Below are positions 36,942-45,728 of a DNA stretch of 64,000 nucleotides, one piece after another (position 1 is the stretch's first letter; each line of letters starts with the position of its first letter). Origin of the DNA: Yamadazyma tenuis. Taxonomy: Eukaryota; Ascomycota; Pichiomycetes; Serinales; Debaryomycetaceae. The stretch lies in the NCBI RefSeq assembly GCF_029203305.1, contig NC_089462.1:1054001-1118000 (forward strand). The letters are read 5' to 3'. The position numbers were made by a program, and so were the translations under genes. Below the pieces are notes generated by a model, which did no database searches, had not been told where the DNA came from, and was given only the letters and a program-made list of their open reading frames with translations.

Positions 36942-37874
36942 TTAAATACGATCGATCATAACAGCCACCAAGTCTTCAAAACTAGATAGAACGTTCTCCT
37001 CGGGTAGAGATGGTGCGGATACACCATTCTTCGCCGGTTTAATGTTCCTCTTGAAAAGACTGCAAACGAGGGATACATCTGTGTCTTTATTTACATAGTT
37101 TGAGTACGCTGATATAACTGCATCTGGATTAGTATTCGCCGTTAAAAGGGTATAGGCAGATAATTCAGGATCAAACACAATAGACTTCGAAACCAATGTG
37201 ATTTTGTTCCACGAGTCCCAGCCTCGAGGGACTAAAAGTGCTGTTGTCTTACTATCATTATCAAATTCAAGAATTGGAAACGGAGCGGGTGCCAGTTCTG
37301 GTGTTGAAGGATACCCACAATCGCGTATCACCTTACCTAACTCATTGTTATTCTTGTCACTCTCTAATGTGGTATTCAATTTGTGTACAATAGTAAATGA
37401 CCCTCCATGTAAAAGTGATATCAACCGAAGAGCCTGCTGGGTCATCACATTGGCATCCAAGGTTGGATCATCTTCAAAAACACTGTGGTCTACTGCAATC
37501 ACAAGACTCACTGACAAGGGCATGCTGCAGCTGATACGCTCTGGTACACTGGTATTGTTGTAGGACCTGTAATAGTCAAGATACTCCTCACTGATAATCT
37601 TCTGTTTGTGCTCTTGCTTAAACCCATGGAGAAACTGCATTATAGGGAGGAACAGCTCAAGTGAGGTGTAGACAGCCACAAAAATAGGAGGAACTGAGGA
37701 CTTCTTTATAAGATAAGTAGCAGCTTGGGAATATAGATCAACACCATTGAATATGTAAATGCTATAATCTTCCGTGTAGTTATATTTAACAAACAGAGGA
37801 ATCTGTGCGTTGTTGATGAACACTATGACCGTAGTTTTCTGAGAGGTTTGGGCCTCTCCAAATAGTTGTGACAT
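36942..37874 (-). CDS. DYN3: Dynein light intermediate chain (Dyn3-like)
   Basis: The 310-aa protein matches the length of S. cerevisiae Dyn3, the light intermediate chain of cytoplasmic dynein used for spindle positioning. The best signature is LLVPRGWDSWNKITLV (about residues 222-237), matching the LIC motif LFIPAGWDxxxKI. The start TTVIVFINNAQIPLFVKYNY corresponds to the divergent Ras-like core. No Walker A is visible, which is normal for fungal LICs. A C-terminal helix VLSSFEDLVAVMIDRI resembles the VLANFFNSLL end of animal LICs. Overall conservation is low. It diverges from TAF1 over 96 bp with a shared GCGCGC. Confidence 0.72.
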   Translation of the reverse strand: MSQLFGEAQTSQKTTVIVFINNAQIPLFVKYNYTEDYSIYIFNGVDLYSQAATYLIKKSSVPPIFVAVYTSLELFLPIMQFLHGFKQEHKQKIISEEYLDYYRSYNNTSVPERISCSMPLSVSLVIAVDHSVFEDDPTLDANVMTQQALRLISLLHGGSFTIVHKLNTTLESDKNNNELGKVIRDCGYPSTPELAPAPFPILEFDNDSKTTALLVPRGWDSWNKITLVSKSIVFDPELSAYTLLTANTNPDAVISAYSNYVNKDTDVSLVCSLFKRNIKPAKNGVSAPSLPEENVLSSFEDLVAVMIDRI

Positions 37875-37911
37875 CTAAGCAGTGGTTTCTCTTGTTAGGA
37901 AGCTCTTGGTT

Positions 37912-37917
37912 GCGCGC
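37912..37917. promoter_or_regulatory. GCGCGC element in the DYN3/TAF1 divergent promoter
   Basis: A palindromic CGCG-core hexamer 38 bp from the DYN3 ATG and 54 bp from the TAF1 ATG, within a 96-bp bidirectional gap. Confidence 0.4.
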
Positions 37918-37970
37918 ATTTGTTTTTATATAATTGTGAGTTTCTCCGACATTCAATTGCAGACTTGAAA

Positions 37971-40900
37971 ATGGCCAACAAGGGTAAAAAGAAGTCAAAG
38001 ACTAGCAGCGATGCAGATGGGATCGACTTGTTCAATGAATACCTTAGTGGAGAGAATGGTGAGGCCGCCAATGATGTTCCACAAGATCAAGTAATTCAAG
38101 AGATATTTCTGGCCAAAGAAACTGTTCATGCGGATGATGCTATCGATTACGAAGGAATCGATGAGTTGGCAGATGAAGAAGACTTGGATGATATATCTGG
38201 TGATGGTTTTCCTGTTGTTCTGTCTGAGCCAGATGCGACTGAACAGCAGGCCGAACAAGATTTTGATGATATCTTTGGAGGTGGAGATGATGATGACCAG
38301 ATGGATTCTCAAAATAACAGACTCTTGGATGGTCATCTTGATAATGATCCATTGATGGGCGATGATGGGTTTGGAAATATAGGTATTGGAGACATCTACC
38401 AAGAAAACTTTGAAGATGAAGACAGTTCAAGAAAGCGCAGCATGGAAGAAGACCAAGACTATGAAGCCAAGCGAGCCAGACTAGAAAGAGCTGTCAAAAA
38501 GTTGGAAAGCAGGCAATCCAAAAGGAACTTGCGATATTACTACCCAACTTTCAAGGCTGGGAAAGTTTTCAACAACCATGAATTATTCATAACCGAACCT
38601 CAGTACTACTCGTTTTCAGTGCCTCCTATAATGACAAAACCTAAACCATTGGTTCCTACGAAAGTCAGTTTGCAGCCTGATTTCGATCAGCGTAAAGTAT
38701 TCAGAACTGGAAAGTACCCCTACAATTACACAAGTCAACGACCTAATGTAACAGAGATAACTAGTAATGATATTCGGTTGCTTGAGAGCATCCAAGAAAA
38801 TGGTGGACTTGATGCAAAGAAACTTGTTCCATTAAGTTACCTACAGCGTGATGGAACCAATGACGACAAGTTTCGTGAATTCAGTAAAGATTTGATTTTG
38901 GCTGTGACTGACTGGGACGACGAGGCAATTATTAATGGTGCAAGCAAAAGCACCGCCACCAAACCAAGTAACCAAAAGGGGTCTTCCATTAACTTAGACT
39001 TGACGGACGAAGTGGAAGAAGAAGAAGAGGATGAAAACATATTCAATGGCCATATTGATACTGAGCTAATTAAGTTGGACATGAACGATCCAAATCTTTT
39101 ATTTGAGAACCTCAAACCTAACACAAAAATCAAAGAAAAGTTACGGCAGCTTGCGTCAATTCCCAGTTCCAACAAATTACTTAACTTGAAGTTCAACATA
39201 TCTAACGATAAACAATATGAGATCTTCAAGTCTAACTATAATGTCAAAGTTAGAAGTCAGATTGGAAACTTGAATATCGAGCACTCTGTACCAGCTCTAA
39301 GATTACAGTCTCCATACTATAAGGTTAAGCTCACGAACGACGAAGCACGATCGTTCCATAGACCAAGGTTCACTGTGAGACCTGGAACTTTGATCAGTTT
39401 CCTGAAAGTAAAAGCCCGCAAAAGAAAAAAGGATAAGGGAAAGACCTCCAAAGAGCTCTTTGCAAAGAGTACGGATCTTACGGCCGGTGATAATACCACG
39501 ATCATTTCTATGGAATATACCGAAGAGTATCCTATGATTCTTTCAAACTATGGTATGGGATCTAAGTTAATTAACTACTACAGAAGAGAAAAGCCAGATG
39601 ACAACTCCAGACCTAAAGCACCATTGGGCGAGACCCATGTGTTGGGAGTGGAAGATAGGTCTCCATTCTGGAATTTTGGATATGTTGAAAAGGGAGACTT
39701 TGTTCCCACATTGTACAATAACATGATCAGAGCACCTATATTCAAGCATGAAACTAAATCCACAGACTTTGTGTTGGTAAGATCACAAGGAGGCGGCAAT
39801 CACCAAAAATATTACTTAAAGAGTCTTGATCACATTTTTAGTGTTGGACATACGTTCCCAAGTGTTGAAGTTCCTGCTCCACATTCTAGAAAGGTGACAA
39901 ACACATCCAAGAACAGATTGAAGATGATTGTCTTCAGGACCATGAATAAAAAGGGAAGAGCTAGAATCAACGTTAAAGATATCTCACACCATTTCCCCGA
40001 CCAAAATGATATGCAAAACCGTCAAAGACTAAAGGAGTTCATGGAATATCAAAGACATGGAGAAGATCAATACTATTGGAAAATCAAAAATAGAGATACT
40101 GCTCCAGAAGAGGAAAGTATCAGAATGATGATCAGTCCTGAGGATGTTGCTTTGTTAGATAGTATGCAAGCTGGTCAACAATTGTTGGATGATTTGTCTA
40201 TTTTCTTAAATGAGGAACAAGAAAAGGCCAAGGTGAACAAAGAGAAAATTCAACAACTTGAAGCCGATAAAGAGAATGAGGATGATTCCACCACCAAAGG
40301 AAAGGAGAAAGATAAGAAAAAGGAGCGCAAAGAAAAGAAAGAGGATGCCGAAGAAGGTATAGACGAACAACTTACCTCCTGGAATTTGACCAAGAACTTT
40401 GTATCTGCCAATCAAGCCAAGTCTATGCTTCAACTCAATGGGGAAGGTGATCCAACCGGTATTGGTATTGGGTACTCATTCTTGAAGACTTCCCAAAAGA
40501 GCTCATTTAGTCCTTTGTTTCCTCCTCCCAAGGAAAATGTTCCGAAGAGTAATCAAGCGGCATACCAAGCAAGGTTGTACGAGGAAGAGATTACCCGAAT
40601 TTGGTATACCCAAAGAAAGTCTTTGACTGTTGATCGTGGGAAGTCATTGCAAAGTATTTATGAAGAGTACAAACCATTGGATCATGATCAATACCTTAAG
40701 AAGAAATACGAGGATGTCAACAGCGATTTGACTAAGGGAAACAAGACTTTAAAGATTAATAGAAGATCGAGAGACAAGAATGGAATCGTTCAAAGAAAAG
40801 TTGAAGTGATCAAAGATCCACGTATTATCAAAGCGTATCTTAAACGAAAGAAGCAGATTGAAGACGACTTAATTAAAAATACTGACTTGGAGGATATTCT

Positions 40901-41264
40901 TCCCACAAATGATAAAGAATTGAACAAGATCAGAAAAAAGGCCTTGGAAGAGAAATTGGCTAACTTGGAAAGAAGAGCCAAACACCATAAGGGTCGTAAA
41001 TCTGCGACTGCTAAAGATCCATTGCAACTGGTACTTGCCGCAGGTGGAAAGGCCATTGATGCTAATACGGTTGTTCTACCTGATGGATCGTATGCTATAC
41101 GGGGGAAAGGTATTGGAAAAGGAAAAAGTACTACGAGAAGATGTGCTGCATGTGGGGCATTTGGCCATATAAGAACCAAAAAATCATGTCCCTTGTACAA
41201 CCAGACCCAAGGTGGAACAATCGACATAAAGCCACCTGAAGAATCAGGACAGCTTGAAATGTAA
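37971..41264 (+). CDS. TAF1: TFIID subunit Taf1 (TAF145)
   Basis: Taf1 is the scaffold of TFIID for core-promoter binding. The 1097-aa protein begins MANKGKKKSK; the frame upstream opens at a TTG. An acidic N-terminus (residues 1-150) corresponds to the TAND TBP-binding region. The DUF3591 core is clear: EEYPMILSNYGMGSKLINYY, SPFWNFGYVEKGDFVPTLYN, FVLVRSQGGGNHQKYYLK and FMEYQRHGEDQYYWKIK. RRSRDKNGIVQRKVEVIKDP lies in the C-terminal third, followed by a terminal zinc knuckle (RRCAACGAFGHIRTKKSCPLYN). As in other yeasts, the tandem bromodomains of animal TAF1 are absent; Bdf1 usually supplies them. Confidence 0.95.
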   Translation: MANKGKKKSKTSSDADGIDLFNEYLSGENGEAANDVPQDQVIQEIFLAKETVHADDAIDYEGIDELADEEDLDDISGDGFPVVLSEPDATEQQAEQDFDDIFGGGDDDDQMDSQNNRLLDGHLDNDPLMGDDGFGNIGIGDIYQENFEDEDSSRKRSMEEDQDYEAKRARLERAVKKLESRQSKRNLRYYYPTFKAGKVFNNHELFITEPQYYSFSVPPIMTKPKPLVPTKVSLQPDFDQRKVFRTGKYPYNYTSQRPNVTEITSNDIRLLESIQENGGLDAKKLVPLSYLQRDGTNDDKFREFSKDLILAVTDWDDEAIINGASKSTATKPSNQKGSSINLDLTDEVEEEEEDENIFNGHIDTELIKLDMNDPNLLFENLKPNTKIKEKLRQLASIPSSNKLLNLKFNISNDKQYEIFKSNYNVKVRSQIGNLNIEHSVPALRLQSPYYKVKLTNDEARSFHRPRFTVRPGTLISFLKVKARKRKKDKGKTSKELFAKSTDLTAGDNTTIISMEYTEEYPMILSNYGMGSKLINYYRREKPDDNSRPKAPLGETHVLGVEDRSPFWNFGYVEKGDFVPTLYNNMIRAPIFKHETKSTDFVLVRSQGGGNHQKYYLKSLDHIFSVGHTFPSVEVPAPHSRKVTNTSKNRLKMIVFRTMNKKGRARINVKDISHHFPDQNDMQNRQRLKEFMEYQRHGEDQYYWKIKNRDTAPEEESIRMMISPEDVALLDSMQAGQQLLDDLSIFLNEEQEKAKVNKEKIQQLEADKENEDDSTTKGKEKDKKKERKEKKEDAEEGIDEQLTSWNLTKNFVSANQAKSMLQLNGEGDPTGIGIGYSFLKTSQKSSFSPLFPPPKENVPKSNQAAYQARLYEEEITRIWYTQRKSLTVDRGKSLQSIYEEYKPLDHDQYLKKKYEDVNSDLTKGNKTLKINRRSRDKNGIVQRKVEVIKDPRIIKAYLKRKKQIEDDLIKNTDLEDILPTNDKELNKIRKKALEEKLANLERRAKHHKGRKSATAKDPLQLVLAAGGKAIDANTVVLPDGSYAIRGKGIGKGKSTTRRCAACGAFGHIRTKKSCPLYNQTQGGTIDIKPPEESGQLEM

Positions 41265-41305
41265 GGATATAATAATATTATTAATTTCCAAATACACACT
41301 AGAAA

Positions 41306-43045
41306 CTAGCACCAAAATTTGTAAACTTTGATGTACCAAGGTTGTGCTGCCAATTCTGCTCTCTCGTTTGCCAAGTCTTGCTTCAAGTATTCAATATCAA
41401 CTTCTCTCCTTCCCGTATCCAAGTCGATATCTTCCAATTTTACATAGAGGCGACCCCATGACTTCCTTACAGTTTTGTGTGAAGCCCAAAGAACAAGCAT
41501 TAGAGGAACTGACAAACAGTACTGGAAAAACTGTTCTGCATTAGGATCACCTCCTACTGGGAATATAGCAACATAGAACTCTGCAACAATAATAAGACCA
41601 ATTAATACCATTCCAATATATGATCCCCAAAGTCCAGTTCTAGATTCAAACACCAACTCGTCGGTGTATCTGCCTTGATGATATAATGCCCATCTAAATC
41701 TAACGTGAGTTAAGCATACATTGAACCAAGTGAAAAACGATGACAACGAGCAAATGGAGAAAAGCCATGTAAAGACAACTCCTTCGTTCTCACTAGCCAC
41801 CAAGAATCCCAACAATCCAAATACGTTGGTGACCATAATCGCAACCAAAGGTCTTCCTTCCCTATCGATGTACCCAAAGATTTTAGGAATCAAGCTTTGG
41901 GCTGCCAAAGATGCAATTGTTCTTGAACATCCGTAAACAGAAGAACTTCCCACCGAAACTACTGCCAATAAAATCACAGCATTCATGATATGAGGAACAA
42001 CCTTAATCCCACCATTGTTAATTGCTATCACAAATGGGGAAGCCCTGATATCTTCGTCGGACTGACCATTCAACAAACGAGGTTCACTATATGGCACTAA
42101 GCAGCCAATCACAATAGACGTCAAGAAGTAGAAGATGGTGATTCTCCAGAAAACTTGCTTTATAGCTTTAGGAATAGACTTTCTAACGTTTTCGGACTCA
42201 GCTGCAAGCAACGCTGACATCTCTACACCTCCGTAGGAGAAAGATGCCACAATAAATGTATTGCATAAACCTTTAAACCCATGGTTGAAGGATCCAGGAT
42301 TATGCCAGTATTTACCACCAATATATCCTTGACTTCCTACTCCACAAATGATACAGATACCCAAGATAATAAAGCCAATTACTGCTATCACCTTAATGAG
42401 CGATAACACAAACTCGGCCTCACCGTAACCCTTTACACCAAAAAGATTAATACCACTAATAATGACATAGAACACGGCAATCCATACCGCAGGATTGATA
42501 GTATCATTCCAATATTGAATGGTCATAGCACAAGCAATCAATTCAGATGGAAAGGATATTAACCAGGAACAGGCGTAAAGTAAACCAAGAGTAAACCCAA
42601 AACTATCATCAATGAACCTCGTGAAATAAGCATTAAAAGCTCCTGAGACTGGGAATTGGGAGGCTAATTCTCCCAATGCGTTCATCACCAATAACATTGC
42701 AATACCCACAAGTGTATAACCTATCAATAAGGACCCTGGACCAAAGCTCAAAGCGTACCCGTTACCAACGAAGAGACCAGTGCCAATAGTTCCACCTATT
42801 GCAATCATCTGTATATGCCTGTTTTTCAACCTCCTGGCCAACGGATGTCTAGAAGTCCCATAAATGGCCTTTTCCAAGTCCGACATCTCAGAAGTATCGA
42901 TACCATCATCTTCCAAGTCTATAGGTTTGAAAGAATCAATTATTCTTGAGAATAAAGGTTTACTACCATACGAGACGGTGGAAGCTGAAGAAGTCTCACC
43001 TACAACTGAGGCCCTGTCTGGGCCGGAAGAAGCACTTTTTTCCAT
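41306..43045 (-). CDS. Amino-acid permease, GAP1 type
   Basis: A plasma-membrane proton-amino acid symporter of the fungal YAT family. The 579-aa length and about twelve membrane segments fit. Segment 1 carries AIGGTIGTGLFVGNG, and GVKGYGEAEF with YIGGKYWHNPGSF follow in the family order. The C-terminus TGRREVD...PWYIKVYKFWC matches the palmitoylated FWC end of S. cerevisiae Gap1, so I favour a general permease over the basic-only Can1 group. In segment 6 the usual GSELVGL is SYGGVEMSAL, which may alter specificity. CTB-type candidates in Candida form GAP1-GAP6, and I cannot say which this is. It converges on TAF1 across 41 bp. Confidence 0.88.
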   Translation of the reverse strand: MEKSASSGPDRASVVGETSSASTVSYGSKPLFSRIIDSFKPIDLEDDGIDTSEMSDLEKAIYGTSRHPLARRLKNRHIQMIAIGGTIGTGLFVGNGYALSFGPGSLLIGYTLVGIAMLLVMNALGELASQFPVSGAFNAYFTRFIDDSFGFTLGLLYACSWLISFPSELIACAMTIQYWNDTINPAVWIAVFYVIISGINLFGVKGYGEAEFVLSLIKVIAVIGFIILGICIICGVGSQGYIGGKYWHNPGSFNHGFKGLCNTFIVASFSYGGVEMSALLAAESENVRKSIPKAIKQVFWRITIFYFLTSIVIGCLVPYSEPRLLNGQSDEDIRASPFVIAINNGGIKVVPHIMNAVILLAVVSVGSSSVYGCSRTIASLAAQSLIPKIFGYIDREGRPLVAIMVTNVFGLLGFLVASENEGVVFTWLFSICSLSSFFTWFNVCLTHVRFRWALYHQGRYTDELVFESRTGLWGSYIGMVLIGLIIVAEFYVAIFPVGGDPNAEQFFQYCLSVPLMLVLWASHKTVRKSWGRLYVKLEDIDLDTGRREVDIEYLKQDLANERAELAAQPWYIKVYKFWC

Positions 43046-43837
43046 AAGACAGTTGTACTTGAAAAGATTTAACGATTTTTGGCATCTCTACAATTATAAA
43101 TGCCACAGTCAACACCAGAAAAAATAAATACATTGCAGATGATCGACTATTGTCCGGGACACAACCCATAGCAAAACAAGGTACAAAACCGGGTTGTGGA
43201 TATAGGGTTGGGAGTCTTCTGAGGAAAACTTAAAACAACTACGGCCATCGCCACAGTGGCTTTTAAATCCCGGAAAAAGTATAAAACACTGGGGCAGATA
43301 CATAGCGCTTCAGGTGTGAACGGGGTGCTCACGTGCATACATTCATACCTGATATAAACCTTGATATTTGGACTTTGAACAAATATATATTTTTTAGAGA
43401 TGTGAATTTCATCGGCTGTAATGCATCTGTAACGGCAATAGTACGCGAAAACCATAGAAGCCGTTCATGCGAAGCCTTTTTCGCAATCACAGCTGATTCT
43501 GTGCCAGAATGTGGTAAACCCACAATAAAACGGAGTTATCCCTACGAACGGCTCCAATCTGTATTTCCCATATCTAAGGCCTTTAGTCGTATGTATTTTA
43601 ACAAATAACCTGAAAAACAAGGCAAGTCTTACGGTATAATTGGTTATCAAGTCCGAATCTTGACCATATTTTCCGAGCGAAGGAGCAAGATGCAAGACTC
43701 GACCGAGGAAATAATCCGAGCTTAGAAATCTCACTTGACGATCAACCAGTAAGCTTTTACATGAGTGATATTGTAGTCCTACGAAGTTTACATAAGGAGT
43801 AGCGTGTATTCGTTAAAACAGATGTTTAGGCTGCTGG
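43046..43837. other. Permease promoter region
   Basis: This 792-bp gap holds three CGGC tetramers (43413, 43433, 43549), which resemble the CGGC core of Stp1/Stp2 amino-acid-response elements. It also holds ACGCGAAA at 43443-43450. ORFs of 60-100 codons here have no family features, and I treat them as chance. Confidence 0.45.
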
Positions 43838-44014
43838 TTATATTCTCTCATCTCTTGGTTGCATCACCTTAATGGTTGCGAATGCTGGGTCTGAATGAAC
43901 GTAGATGCTCCTCAACGTGGAGTTTCTGTAATAGTTATTGTACATGTAGTAAGCACCTGTTCCATAGCAAATGCCACCAACTAATAAGGCTTTTAATGGA
44001 GTGATTTTGAACAT
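43838..44014 (-). CDS. Candidate 58-aa single-pass membrane microprotein
   Basis: ATG at 44014, TAA at 43838-43840, 58 residues. The N-terminus is short and basic (MFKITPLK), followed by a Gly-rich hydrophobic segment (ALLVGGICYGTGAYYMY, about 9-25) and a positively charged C-terminal half (NNYYRNSTLRSIYV, ending RDERI). This pattern is typical of small mitochondrial inner-membrane subunits or assembly factors. I do not recognise the family. A TATAAAAGG lies 71-79 bp upstream of the ATG and a CCAAT about 200 bp upstream, both on the coding strand. That supports a real gene and hints at HAP control. It has no CTG codon. It lies between GSM1 and the permease, on the same strand as both. Confidence 0.65.
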   Translation of the reverse strand: MFKITPLKALLVGGICYGTGAYYMYNNYYRNSTLRSIYVHSDPAFATIKVMQPRDERI

Positions 44015-44084
44015 GTGGAATAAATAAGTGAAATTTGGATTAATGAAATTGATGTATAGGTAAAAAGGTGGAGACTTGAGGCCT

Positions 44085-44093
44085 CCTTTTATA
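44085..44093 (-). promoter_or_regulatory. TATA box of the 58-aa gene
   Basis: TATAAAAGG on the minus strand, 71-79 bp upstream of the ATG at 44014. It is a near-ideal TATA element at a suitable distance for a yeast gene with a short leader. Confidence 0.55.
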
Positions 44094-44212
44094 CCACTTG
44101 GTCAACAGATGGTACGAGAGAAGCAGGTGGCTCCTTCAACTAAAGTGGTGTTACTCTGTGAGGTGGCATGGCACAAATCAAAAATCACGAGATTTTTTTT
44201 CGGGCGTGCCAA

Positions 44213-44217
44213 ATTGG
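44213..44217 (-). promoter_or_regulatory. CCAAT box upstream of the 58-aa gene
   Basis: ATTGG on the plus strand reads CCAAT toward the microprotein gene, about 200 bp before its ATG. It is enclosed by a 9-bp inverted repeat (44172-44180 and 44219-44227). Confidence 0.35.
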
Positions 44218-44258
44218 CTGATTTGTGATTGTGAGAGACCATTATTTTTCATGCTCCA

Positions 44259-45728
44259 TCAGTACATTCTAAAGTTTTCTGTTGGAGAAAGGATCGGTAA
44301 AAACTGGCCCAAGATTAACATGGGAATATCGAAGATATCTCTCTTGACGGTCCATACCGAGCAAAATTCCATATATTTATCATTCCCGGATATTGGCTGC
44401 GAAATCCCCAGTTTGGCCTGATCGGCGCCTTCAAGCTTAATGAGCTTACATTTGGTAAGGATAGAAGAATGCAAGTTCCCGACAGCCACTGATTTGAAAA
44501 GCTGGAAGTAGTTGATCACGGACTCATCATCATACATGAGTTCCATTATAAATGTTCTTTTGCTAAGAATGTTGTGGGTATTCCAATTGAGTAAACTAAC
44601 CAACTCCTTTGATATCGACACGATTTCTCCCGTTCTTCTCCAGATGATGGTTGGTGAGCTGTTTAGTTGTGAAAGCTTTTCAAAGTCAATTAGCGACCTC
44701 TGGAAAGTCATTTCAAGAAATTGTAAGTCCCATGGCTTGTAAAGCGACTTGTGCGCAGAAATAAATGTAGGTCTGTAACTGGAGATGAGCTTGAGGATAA
44801 TAAGCAAGTTGTTTCTCTTTGCTTGTTTTTGGTCTTCAGGCAAATTCTTACCCAGAAACCGGGTCTTGAGGAAGAATGTAAGTGAATGGTACAGCAGGGG
44901 ATAGTCAAAATAAATAATATCATTTGAGTAAATGTCTTGAACTGCCTTGTAAACTTGATGCGTAGCCAATGGAGACATATAAGTATTCGAAGAAATATTC
45001 CCCTTCAAATGAGTAGTCAAGTCCACGTTTGTATCGTGGTTGGTGTTTCCCGATTGAAACTGTTTGTCTATTTGGTCCTGCTCTTCAATCGATTCCTCTG
45101 GAACCCCAAAAGAAATAAATGGCCGAGTATCTTTAAGCTTATCTTCATTGAACATGGCCGGACTTATGAAAGTAGGGGTTTTTGACCGAACAGATGTATT
45201 CATGGACCCTGACGGTGTGGGAGATGTTGGCTTCGAGTTGGTGATGATATCCCCCAACATCTTGTACTCTTGGTCCAAGTAGTTCGAATCAAACACATTA
45301 TCGAGGTAATCGGAATGGCTAGGTTTCATCTCGACTGAGAAAAGCTTCGATAGTACTTCATCCGTGGTGTTAACAGACTCCACACGAGGAAAAACCAGGT
45401 TTTGAGTCTTGGTGGCGGCTGCTTCCAGAGTATTTGTGGTGGGATCGGATGGTGGTACCGAAACTGAAGACGAATCAAGGTTAAATTGCTCATTAAAGGT
45501 GTCTTCTTCTGGGCTACCTCGACTTTGGGAATCTGAAAATTCGCTTTGACGGAGGTACTTCGCTTTCTTCCGTTCAATATCCTGGCACTGGTGGGCGATA
45601 TCCCGCTTGACACAATTTTTGCACGGACGTTCATTTGAACATTGGAGATGTTTTCGATGGCAGAATCTGCAGGCGCGGCTGGCTGGTCTTCTGTTGAGTT
45701 TCTCTTGAGTTGATAGTTTCCGTGTCAT
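44259..45728 (-). CDS. GSM1: Glucose starvation modulator Gsm1, Zn2Cys6 transcription factor
   Basis: Gsm1 belongs to the Ert1/Rds2/AcuK group that regulates gluconeogenic and respiratory genes. The 489-aa protein has a zinc cluster at Cys 20, 23, 30, 36, 39 and 48 with the group's sequence RPASRACRFCHRKHLQC and CKNCVKRDIAHQC. A long Ser/Thr-rich linker follows, then a PAS-like domain around SSPTIIWRRTGEIVSISKEL. The C-terminal WTVKRDIFDIPMLILGQFLP matches the end of S. cerevisiae Gsm1 (YJL103C) almost exactly, which separates it from Ert1 and Rds2. The promoter carries a dense cluster of CCG/CGG triplets. Confidence 0.9.
   Translation of the reverse strand: MTRKLSTQEKLNRRPASRACRFCHRKHLQCSNERPCKNCVKRDIAHQCQDIERKKAKYLRQSEFSDSQSRGSPEEDTFNEQFNLDSSSVSVPPSDPTTNTLEAAATKTQNLVFPRVESVNTTDEVLSKLFSVEMKPSHSDYLDNVFDSNYLDQEYKMLGDIITNSKPTSPTPSGSMNTSVRSKTPTFISPAMFNEDKLKDTRPFISFGVPEESIEEQDQIDKQFQSGNTNHDTNVDLTTHLKGNISSNTYMSPLATHQVYKAVQDIYSNDIIYFDYPLLYHSLTFFLKTRFLGKNLPEDQKQAKRNNLLIILKLISSYRPTFISAHKSLYKPWDLQFLEMTFQRSLIDFEKLSQLNSSPTIIWRRTGEIVSISKELVSLLNWNTHNILSKRTFIMELMYDDESVINYFQLFKSVAVGNLHSSILTKCKLIKLEGADQAKLGISQPISGNDKYMEFCSVWTVKRDIFDIPMLILGQFLPILSPTENFRMY

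Noticed and set aside
40790..41299. 169-codon minus-strand ORF with hydrophobic stretches
   Set aside because: Antisense to TAF1; composition follows the complementary Lys/Asp codons.
43333..43608. 91-codon plus-strand ORF upstream of the permease
   Set aside because: No family features and it overlaps promoter elements; treated as chance.
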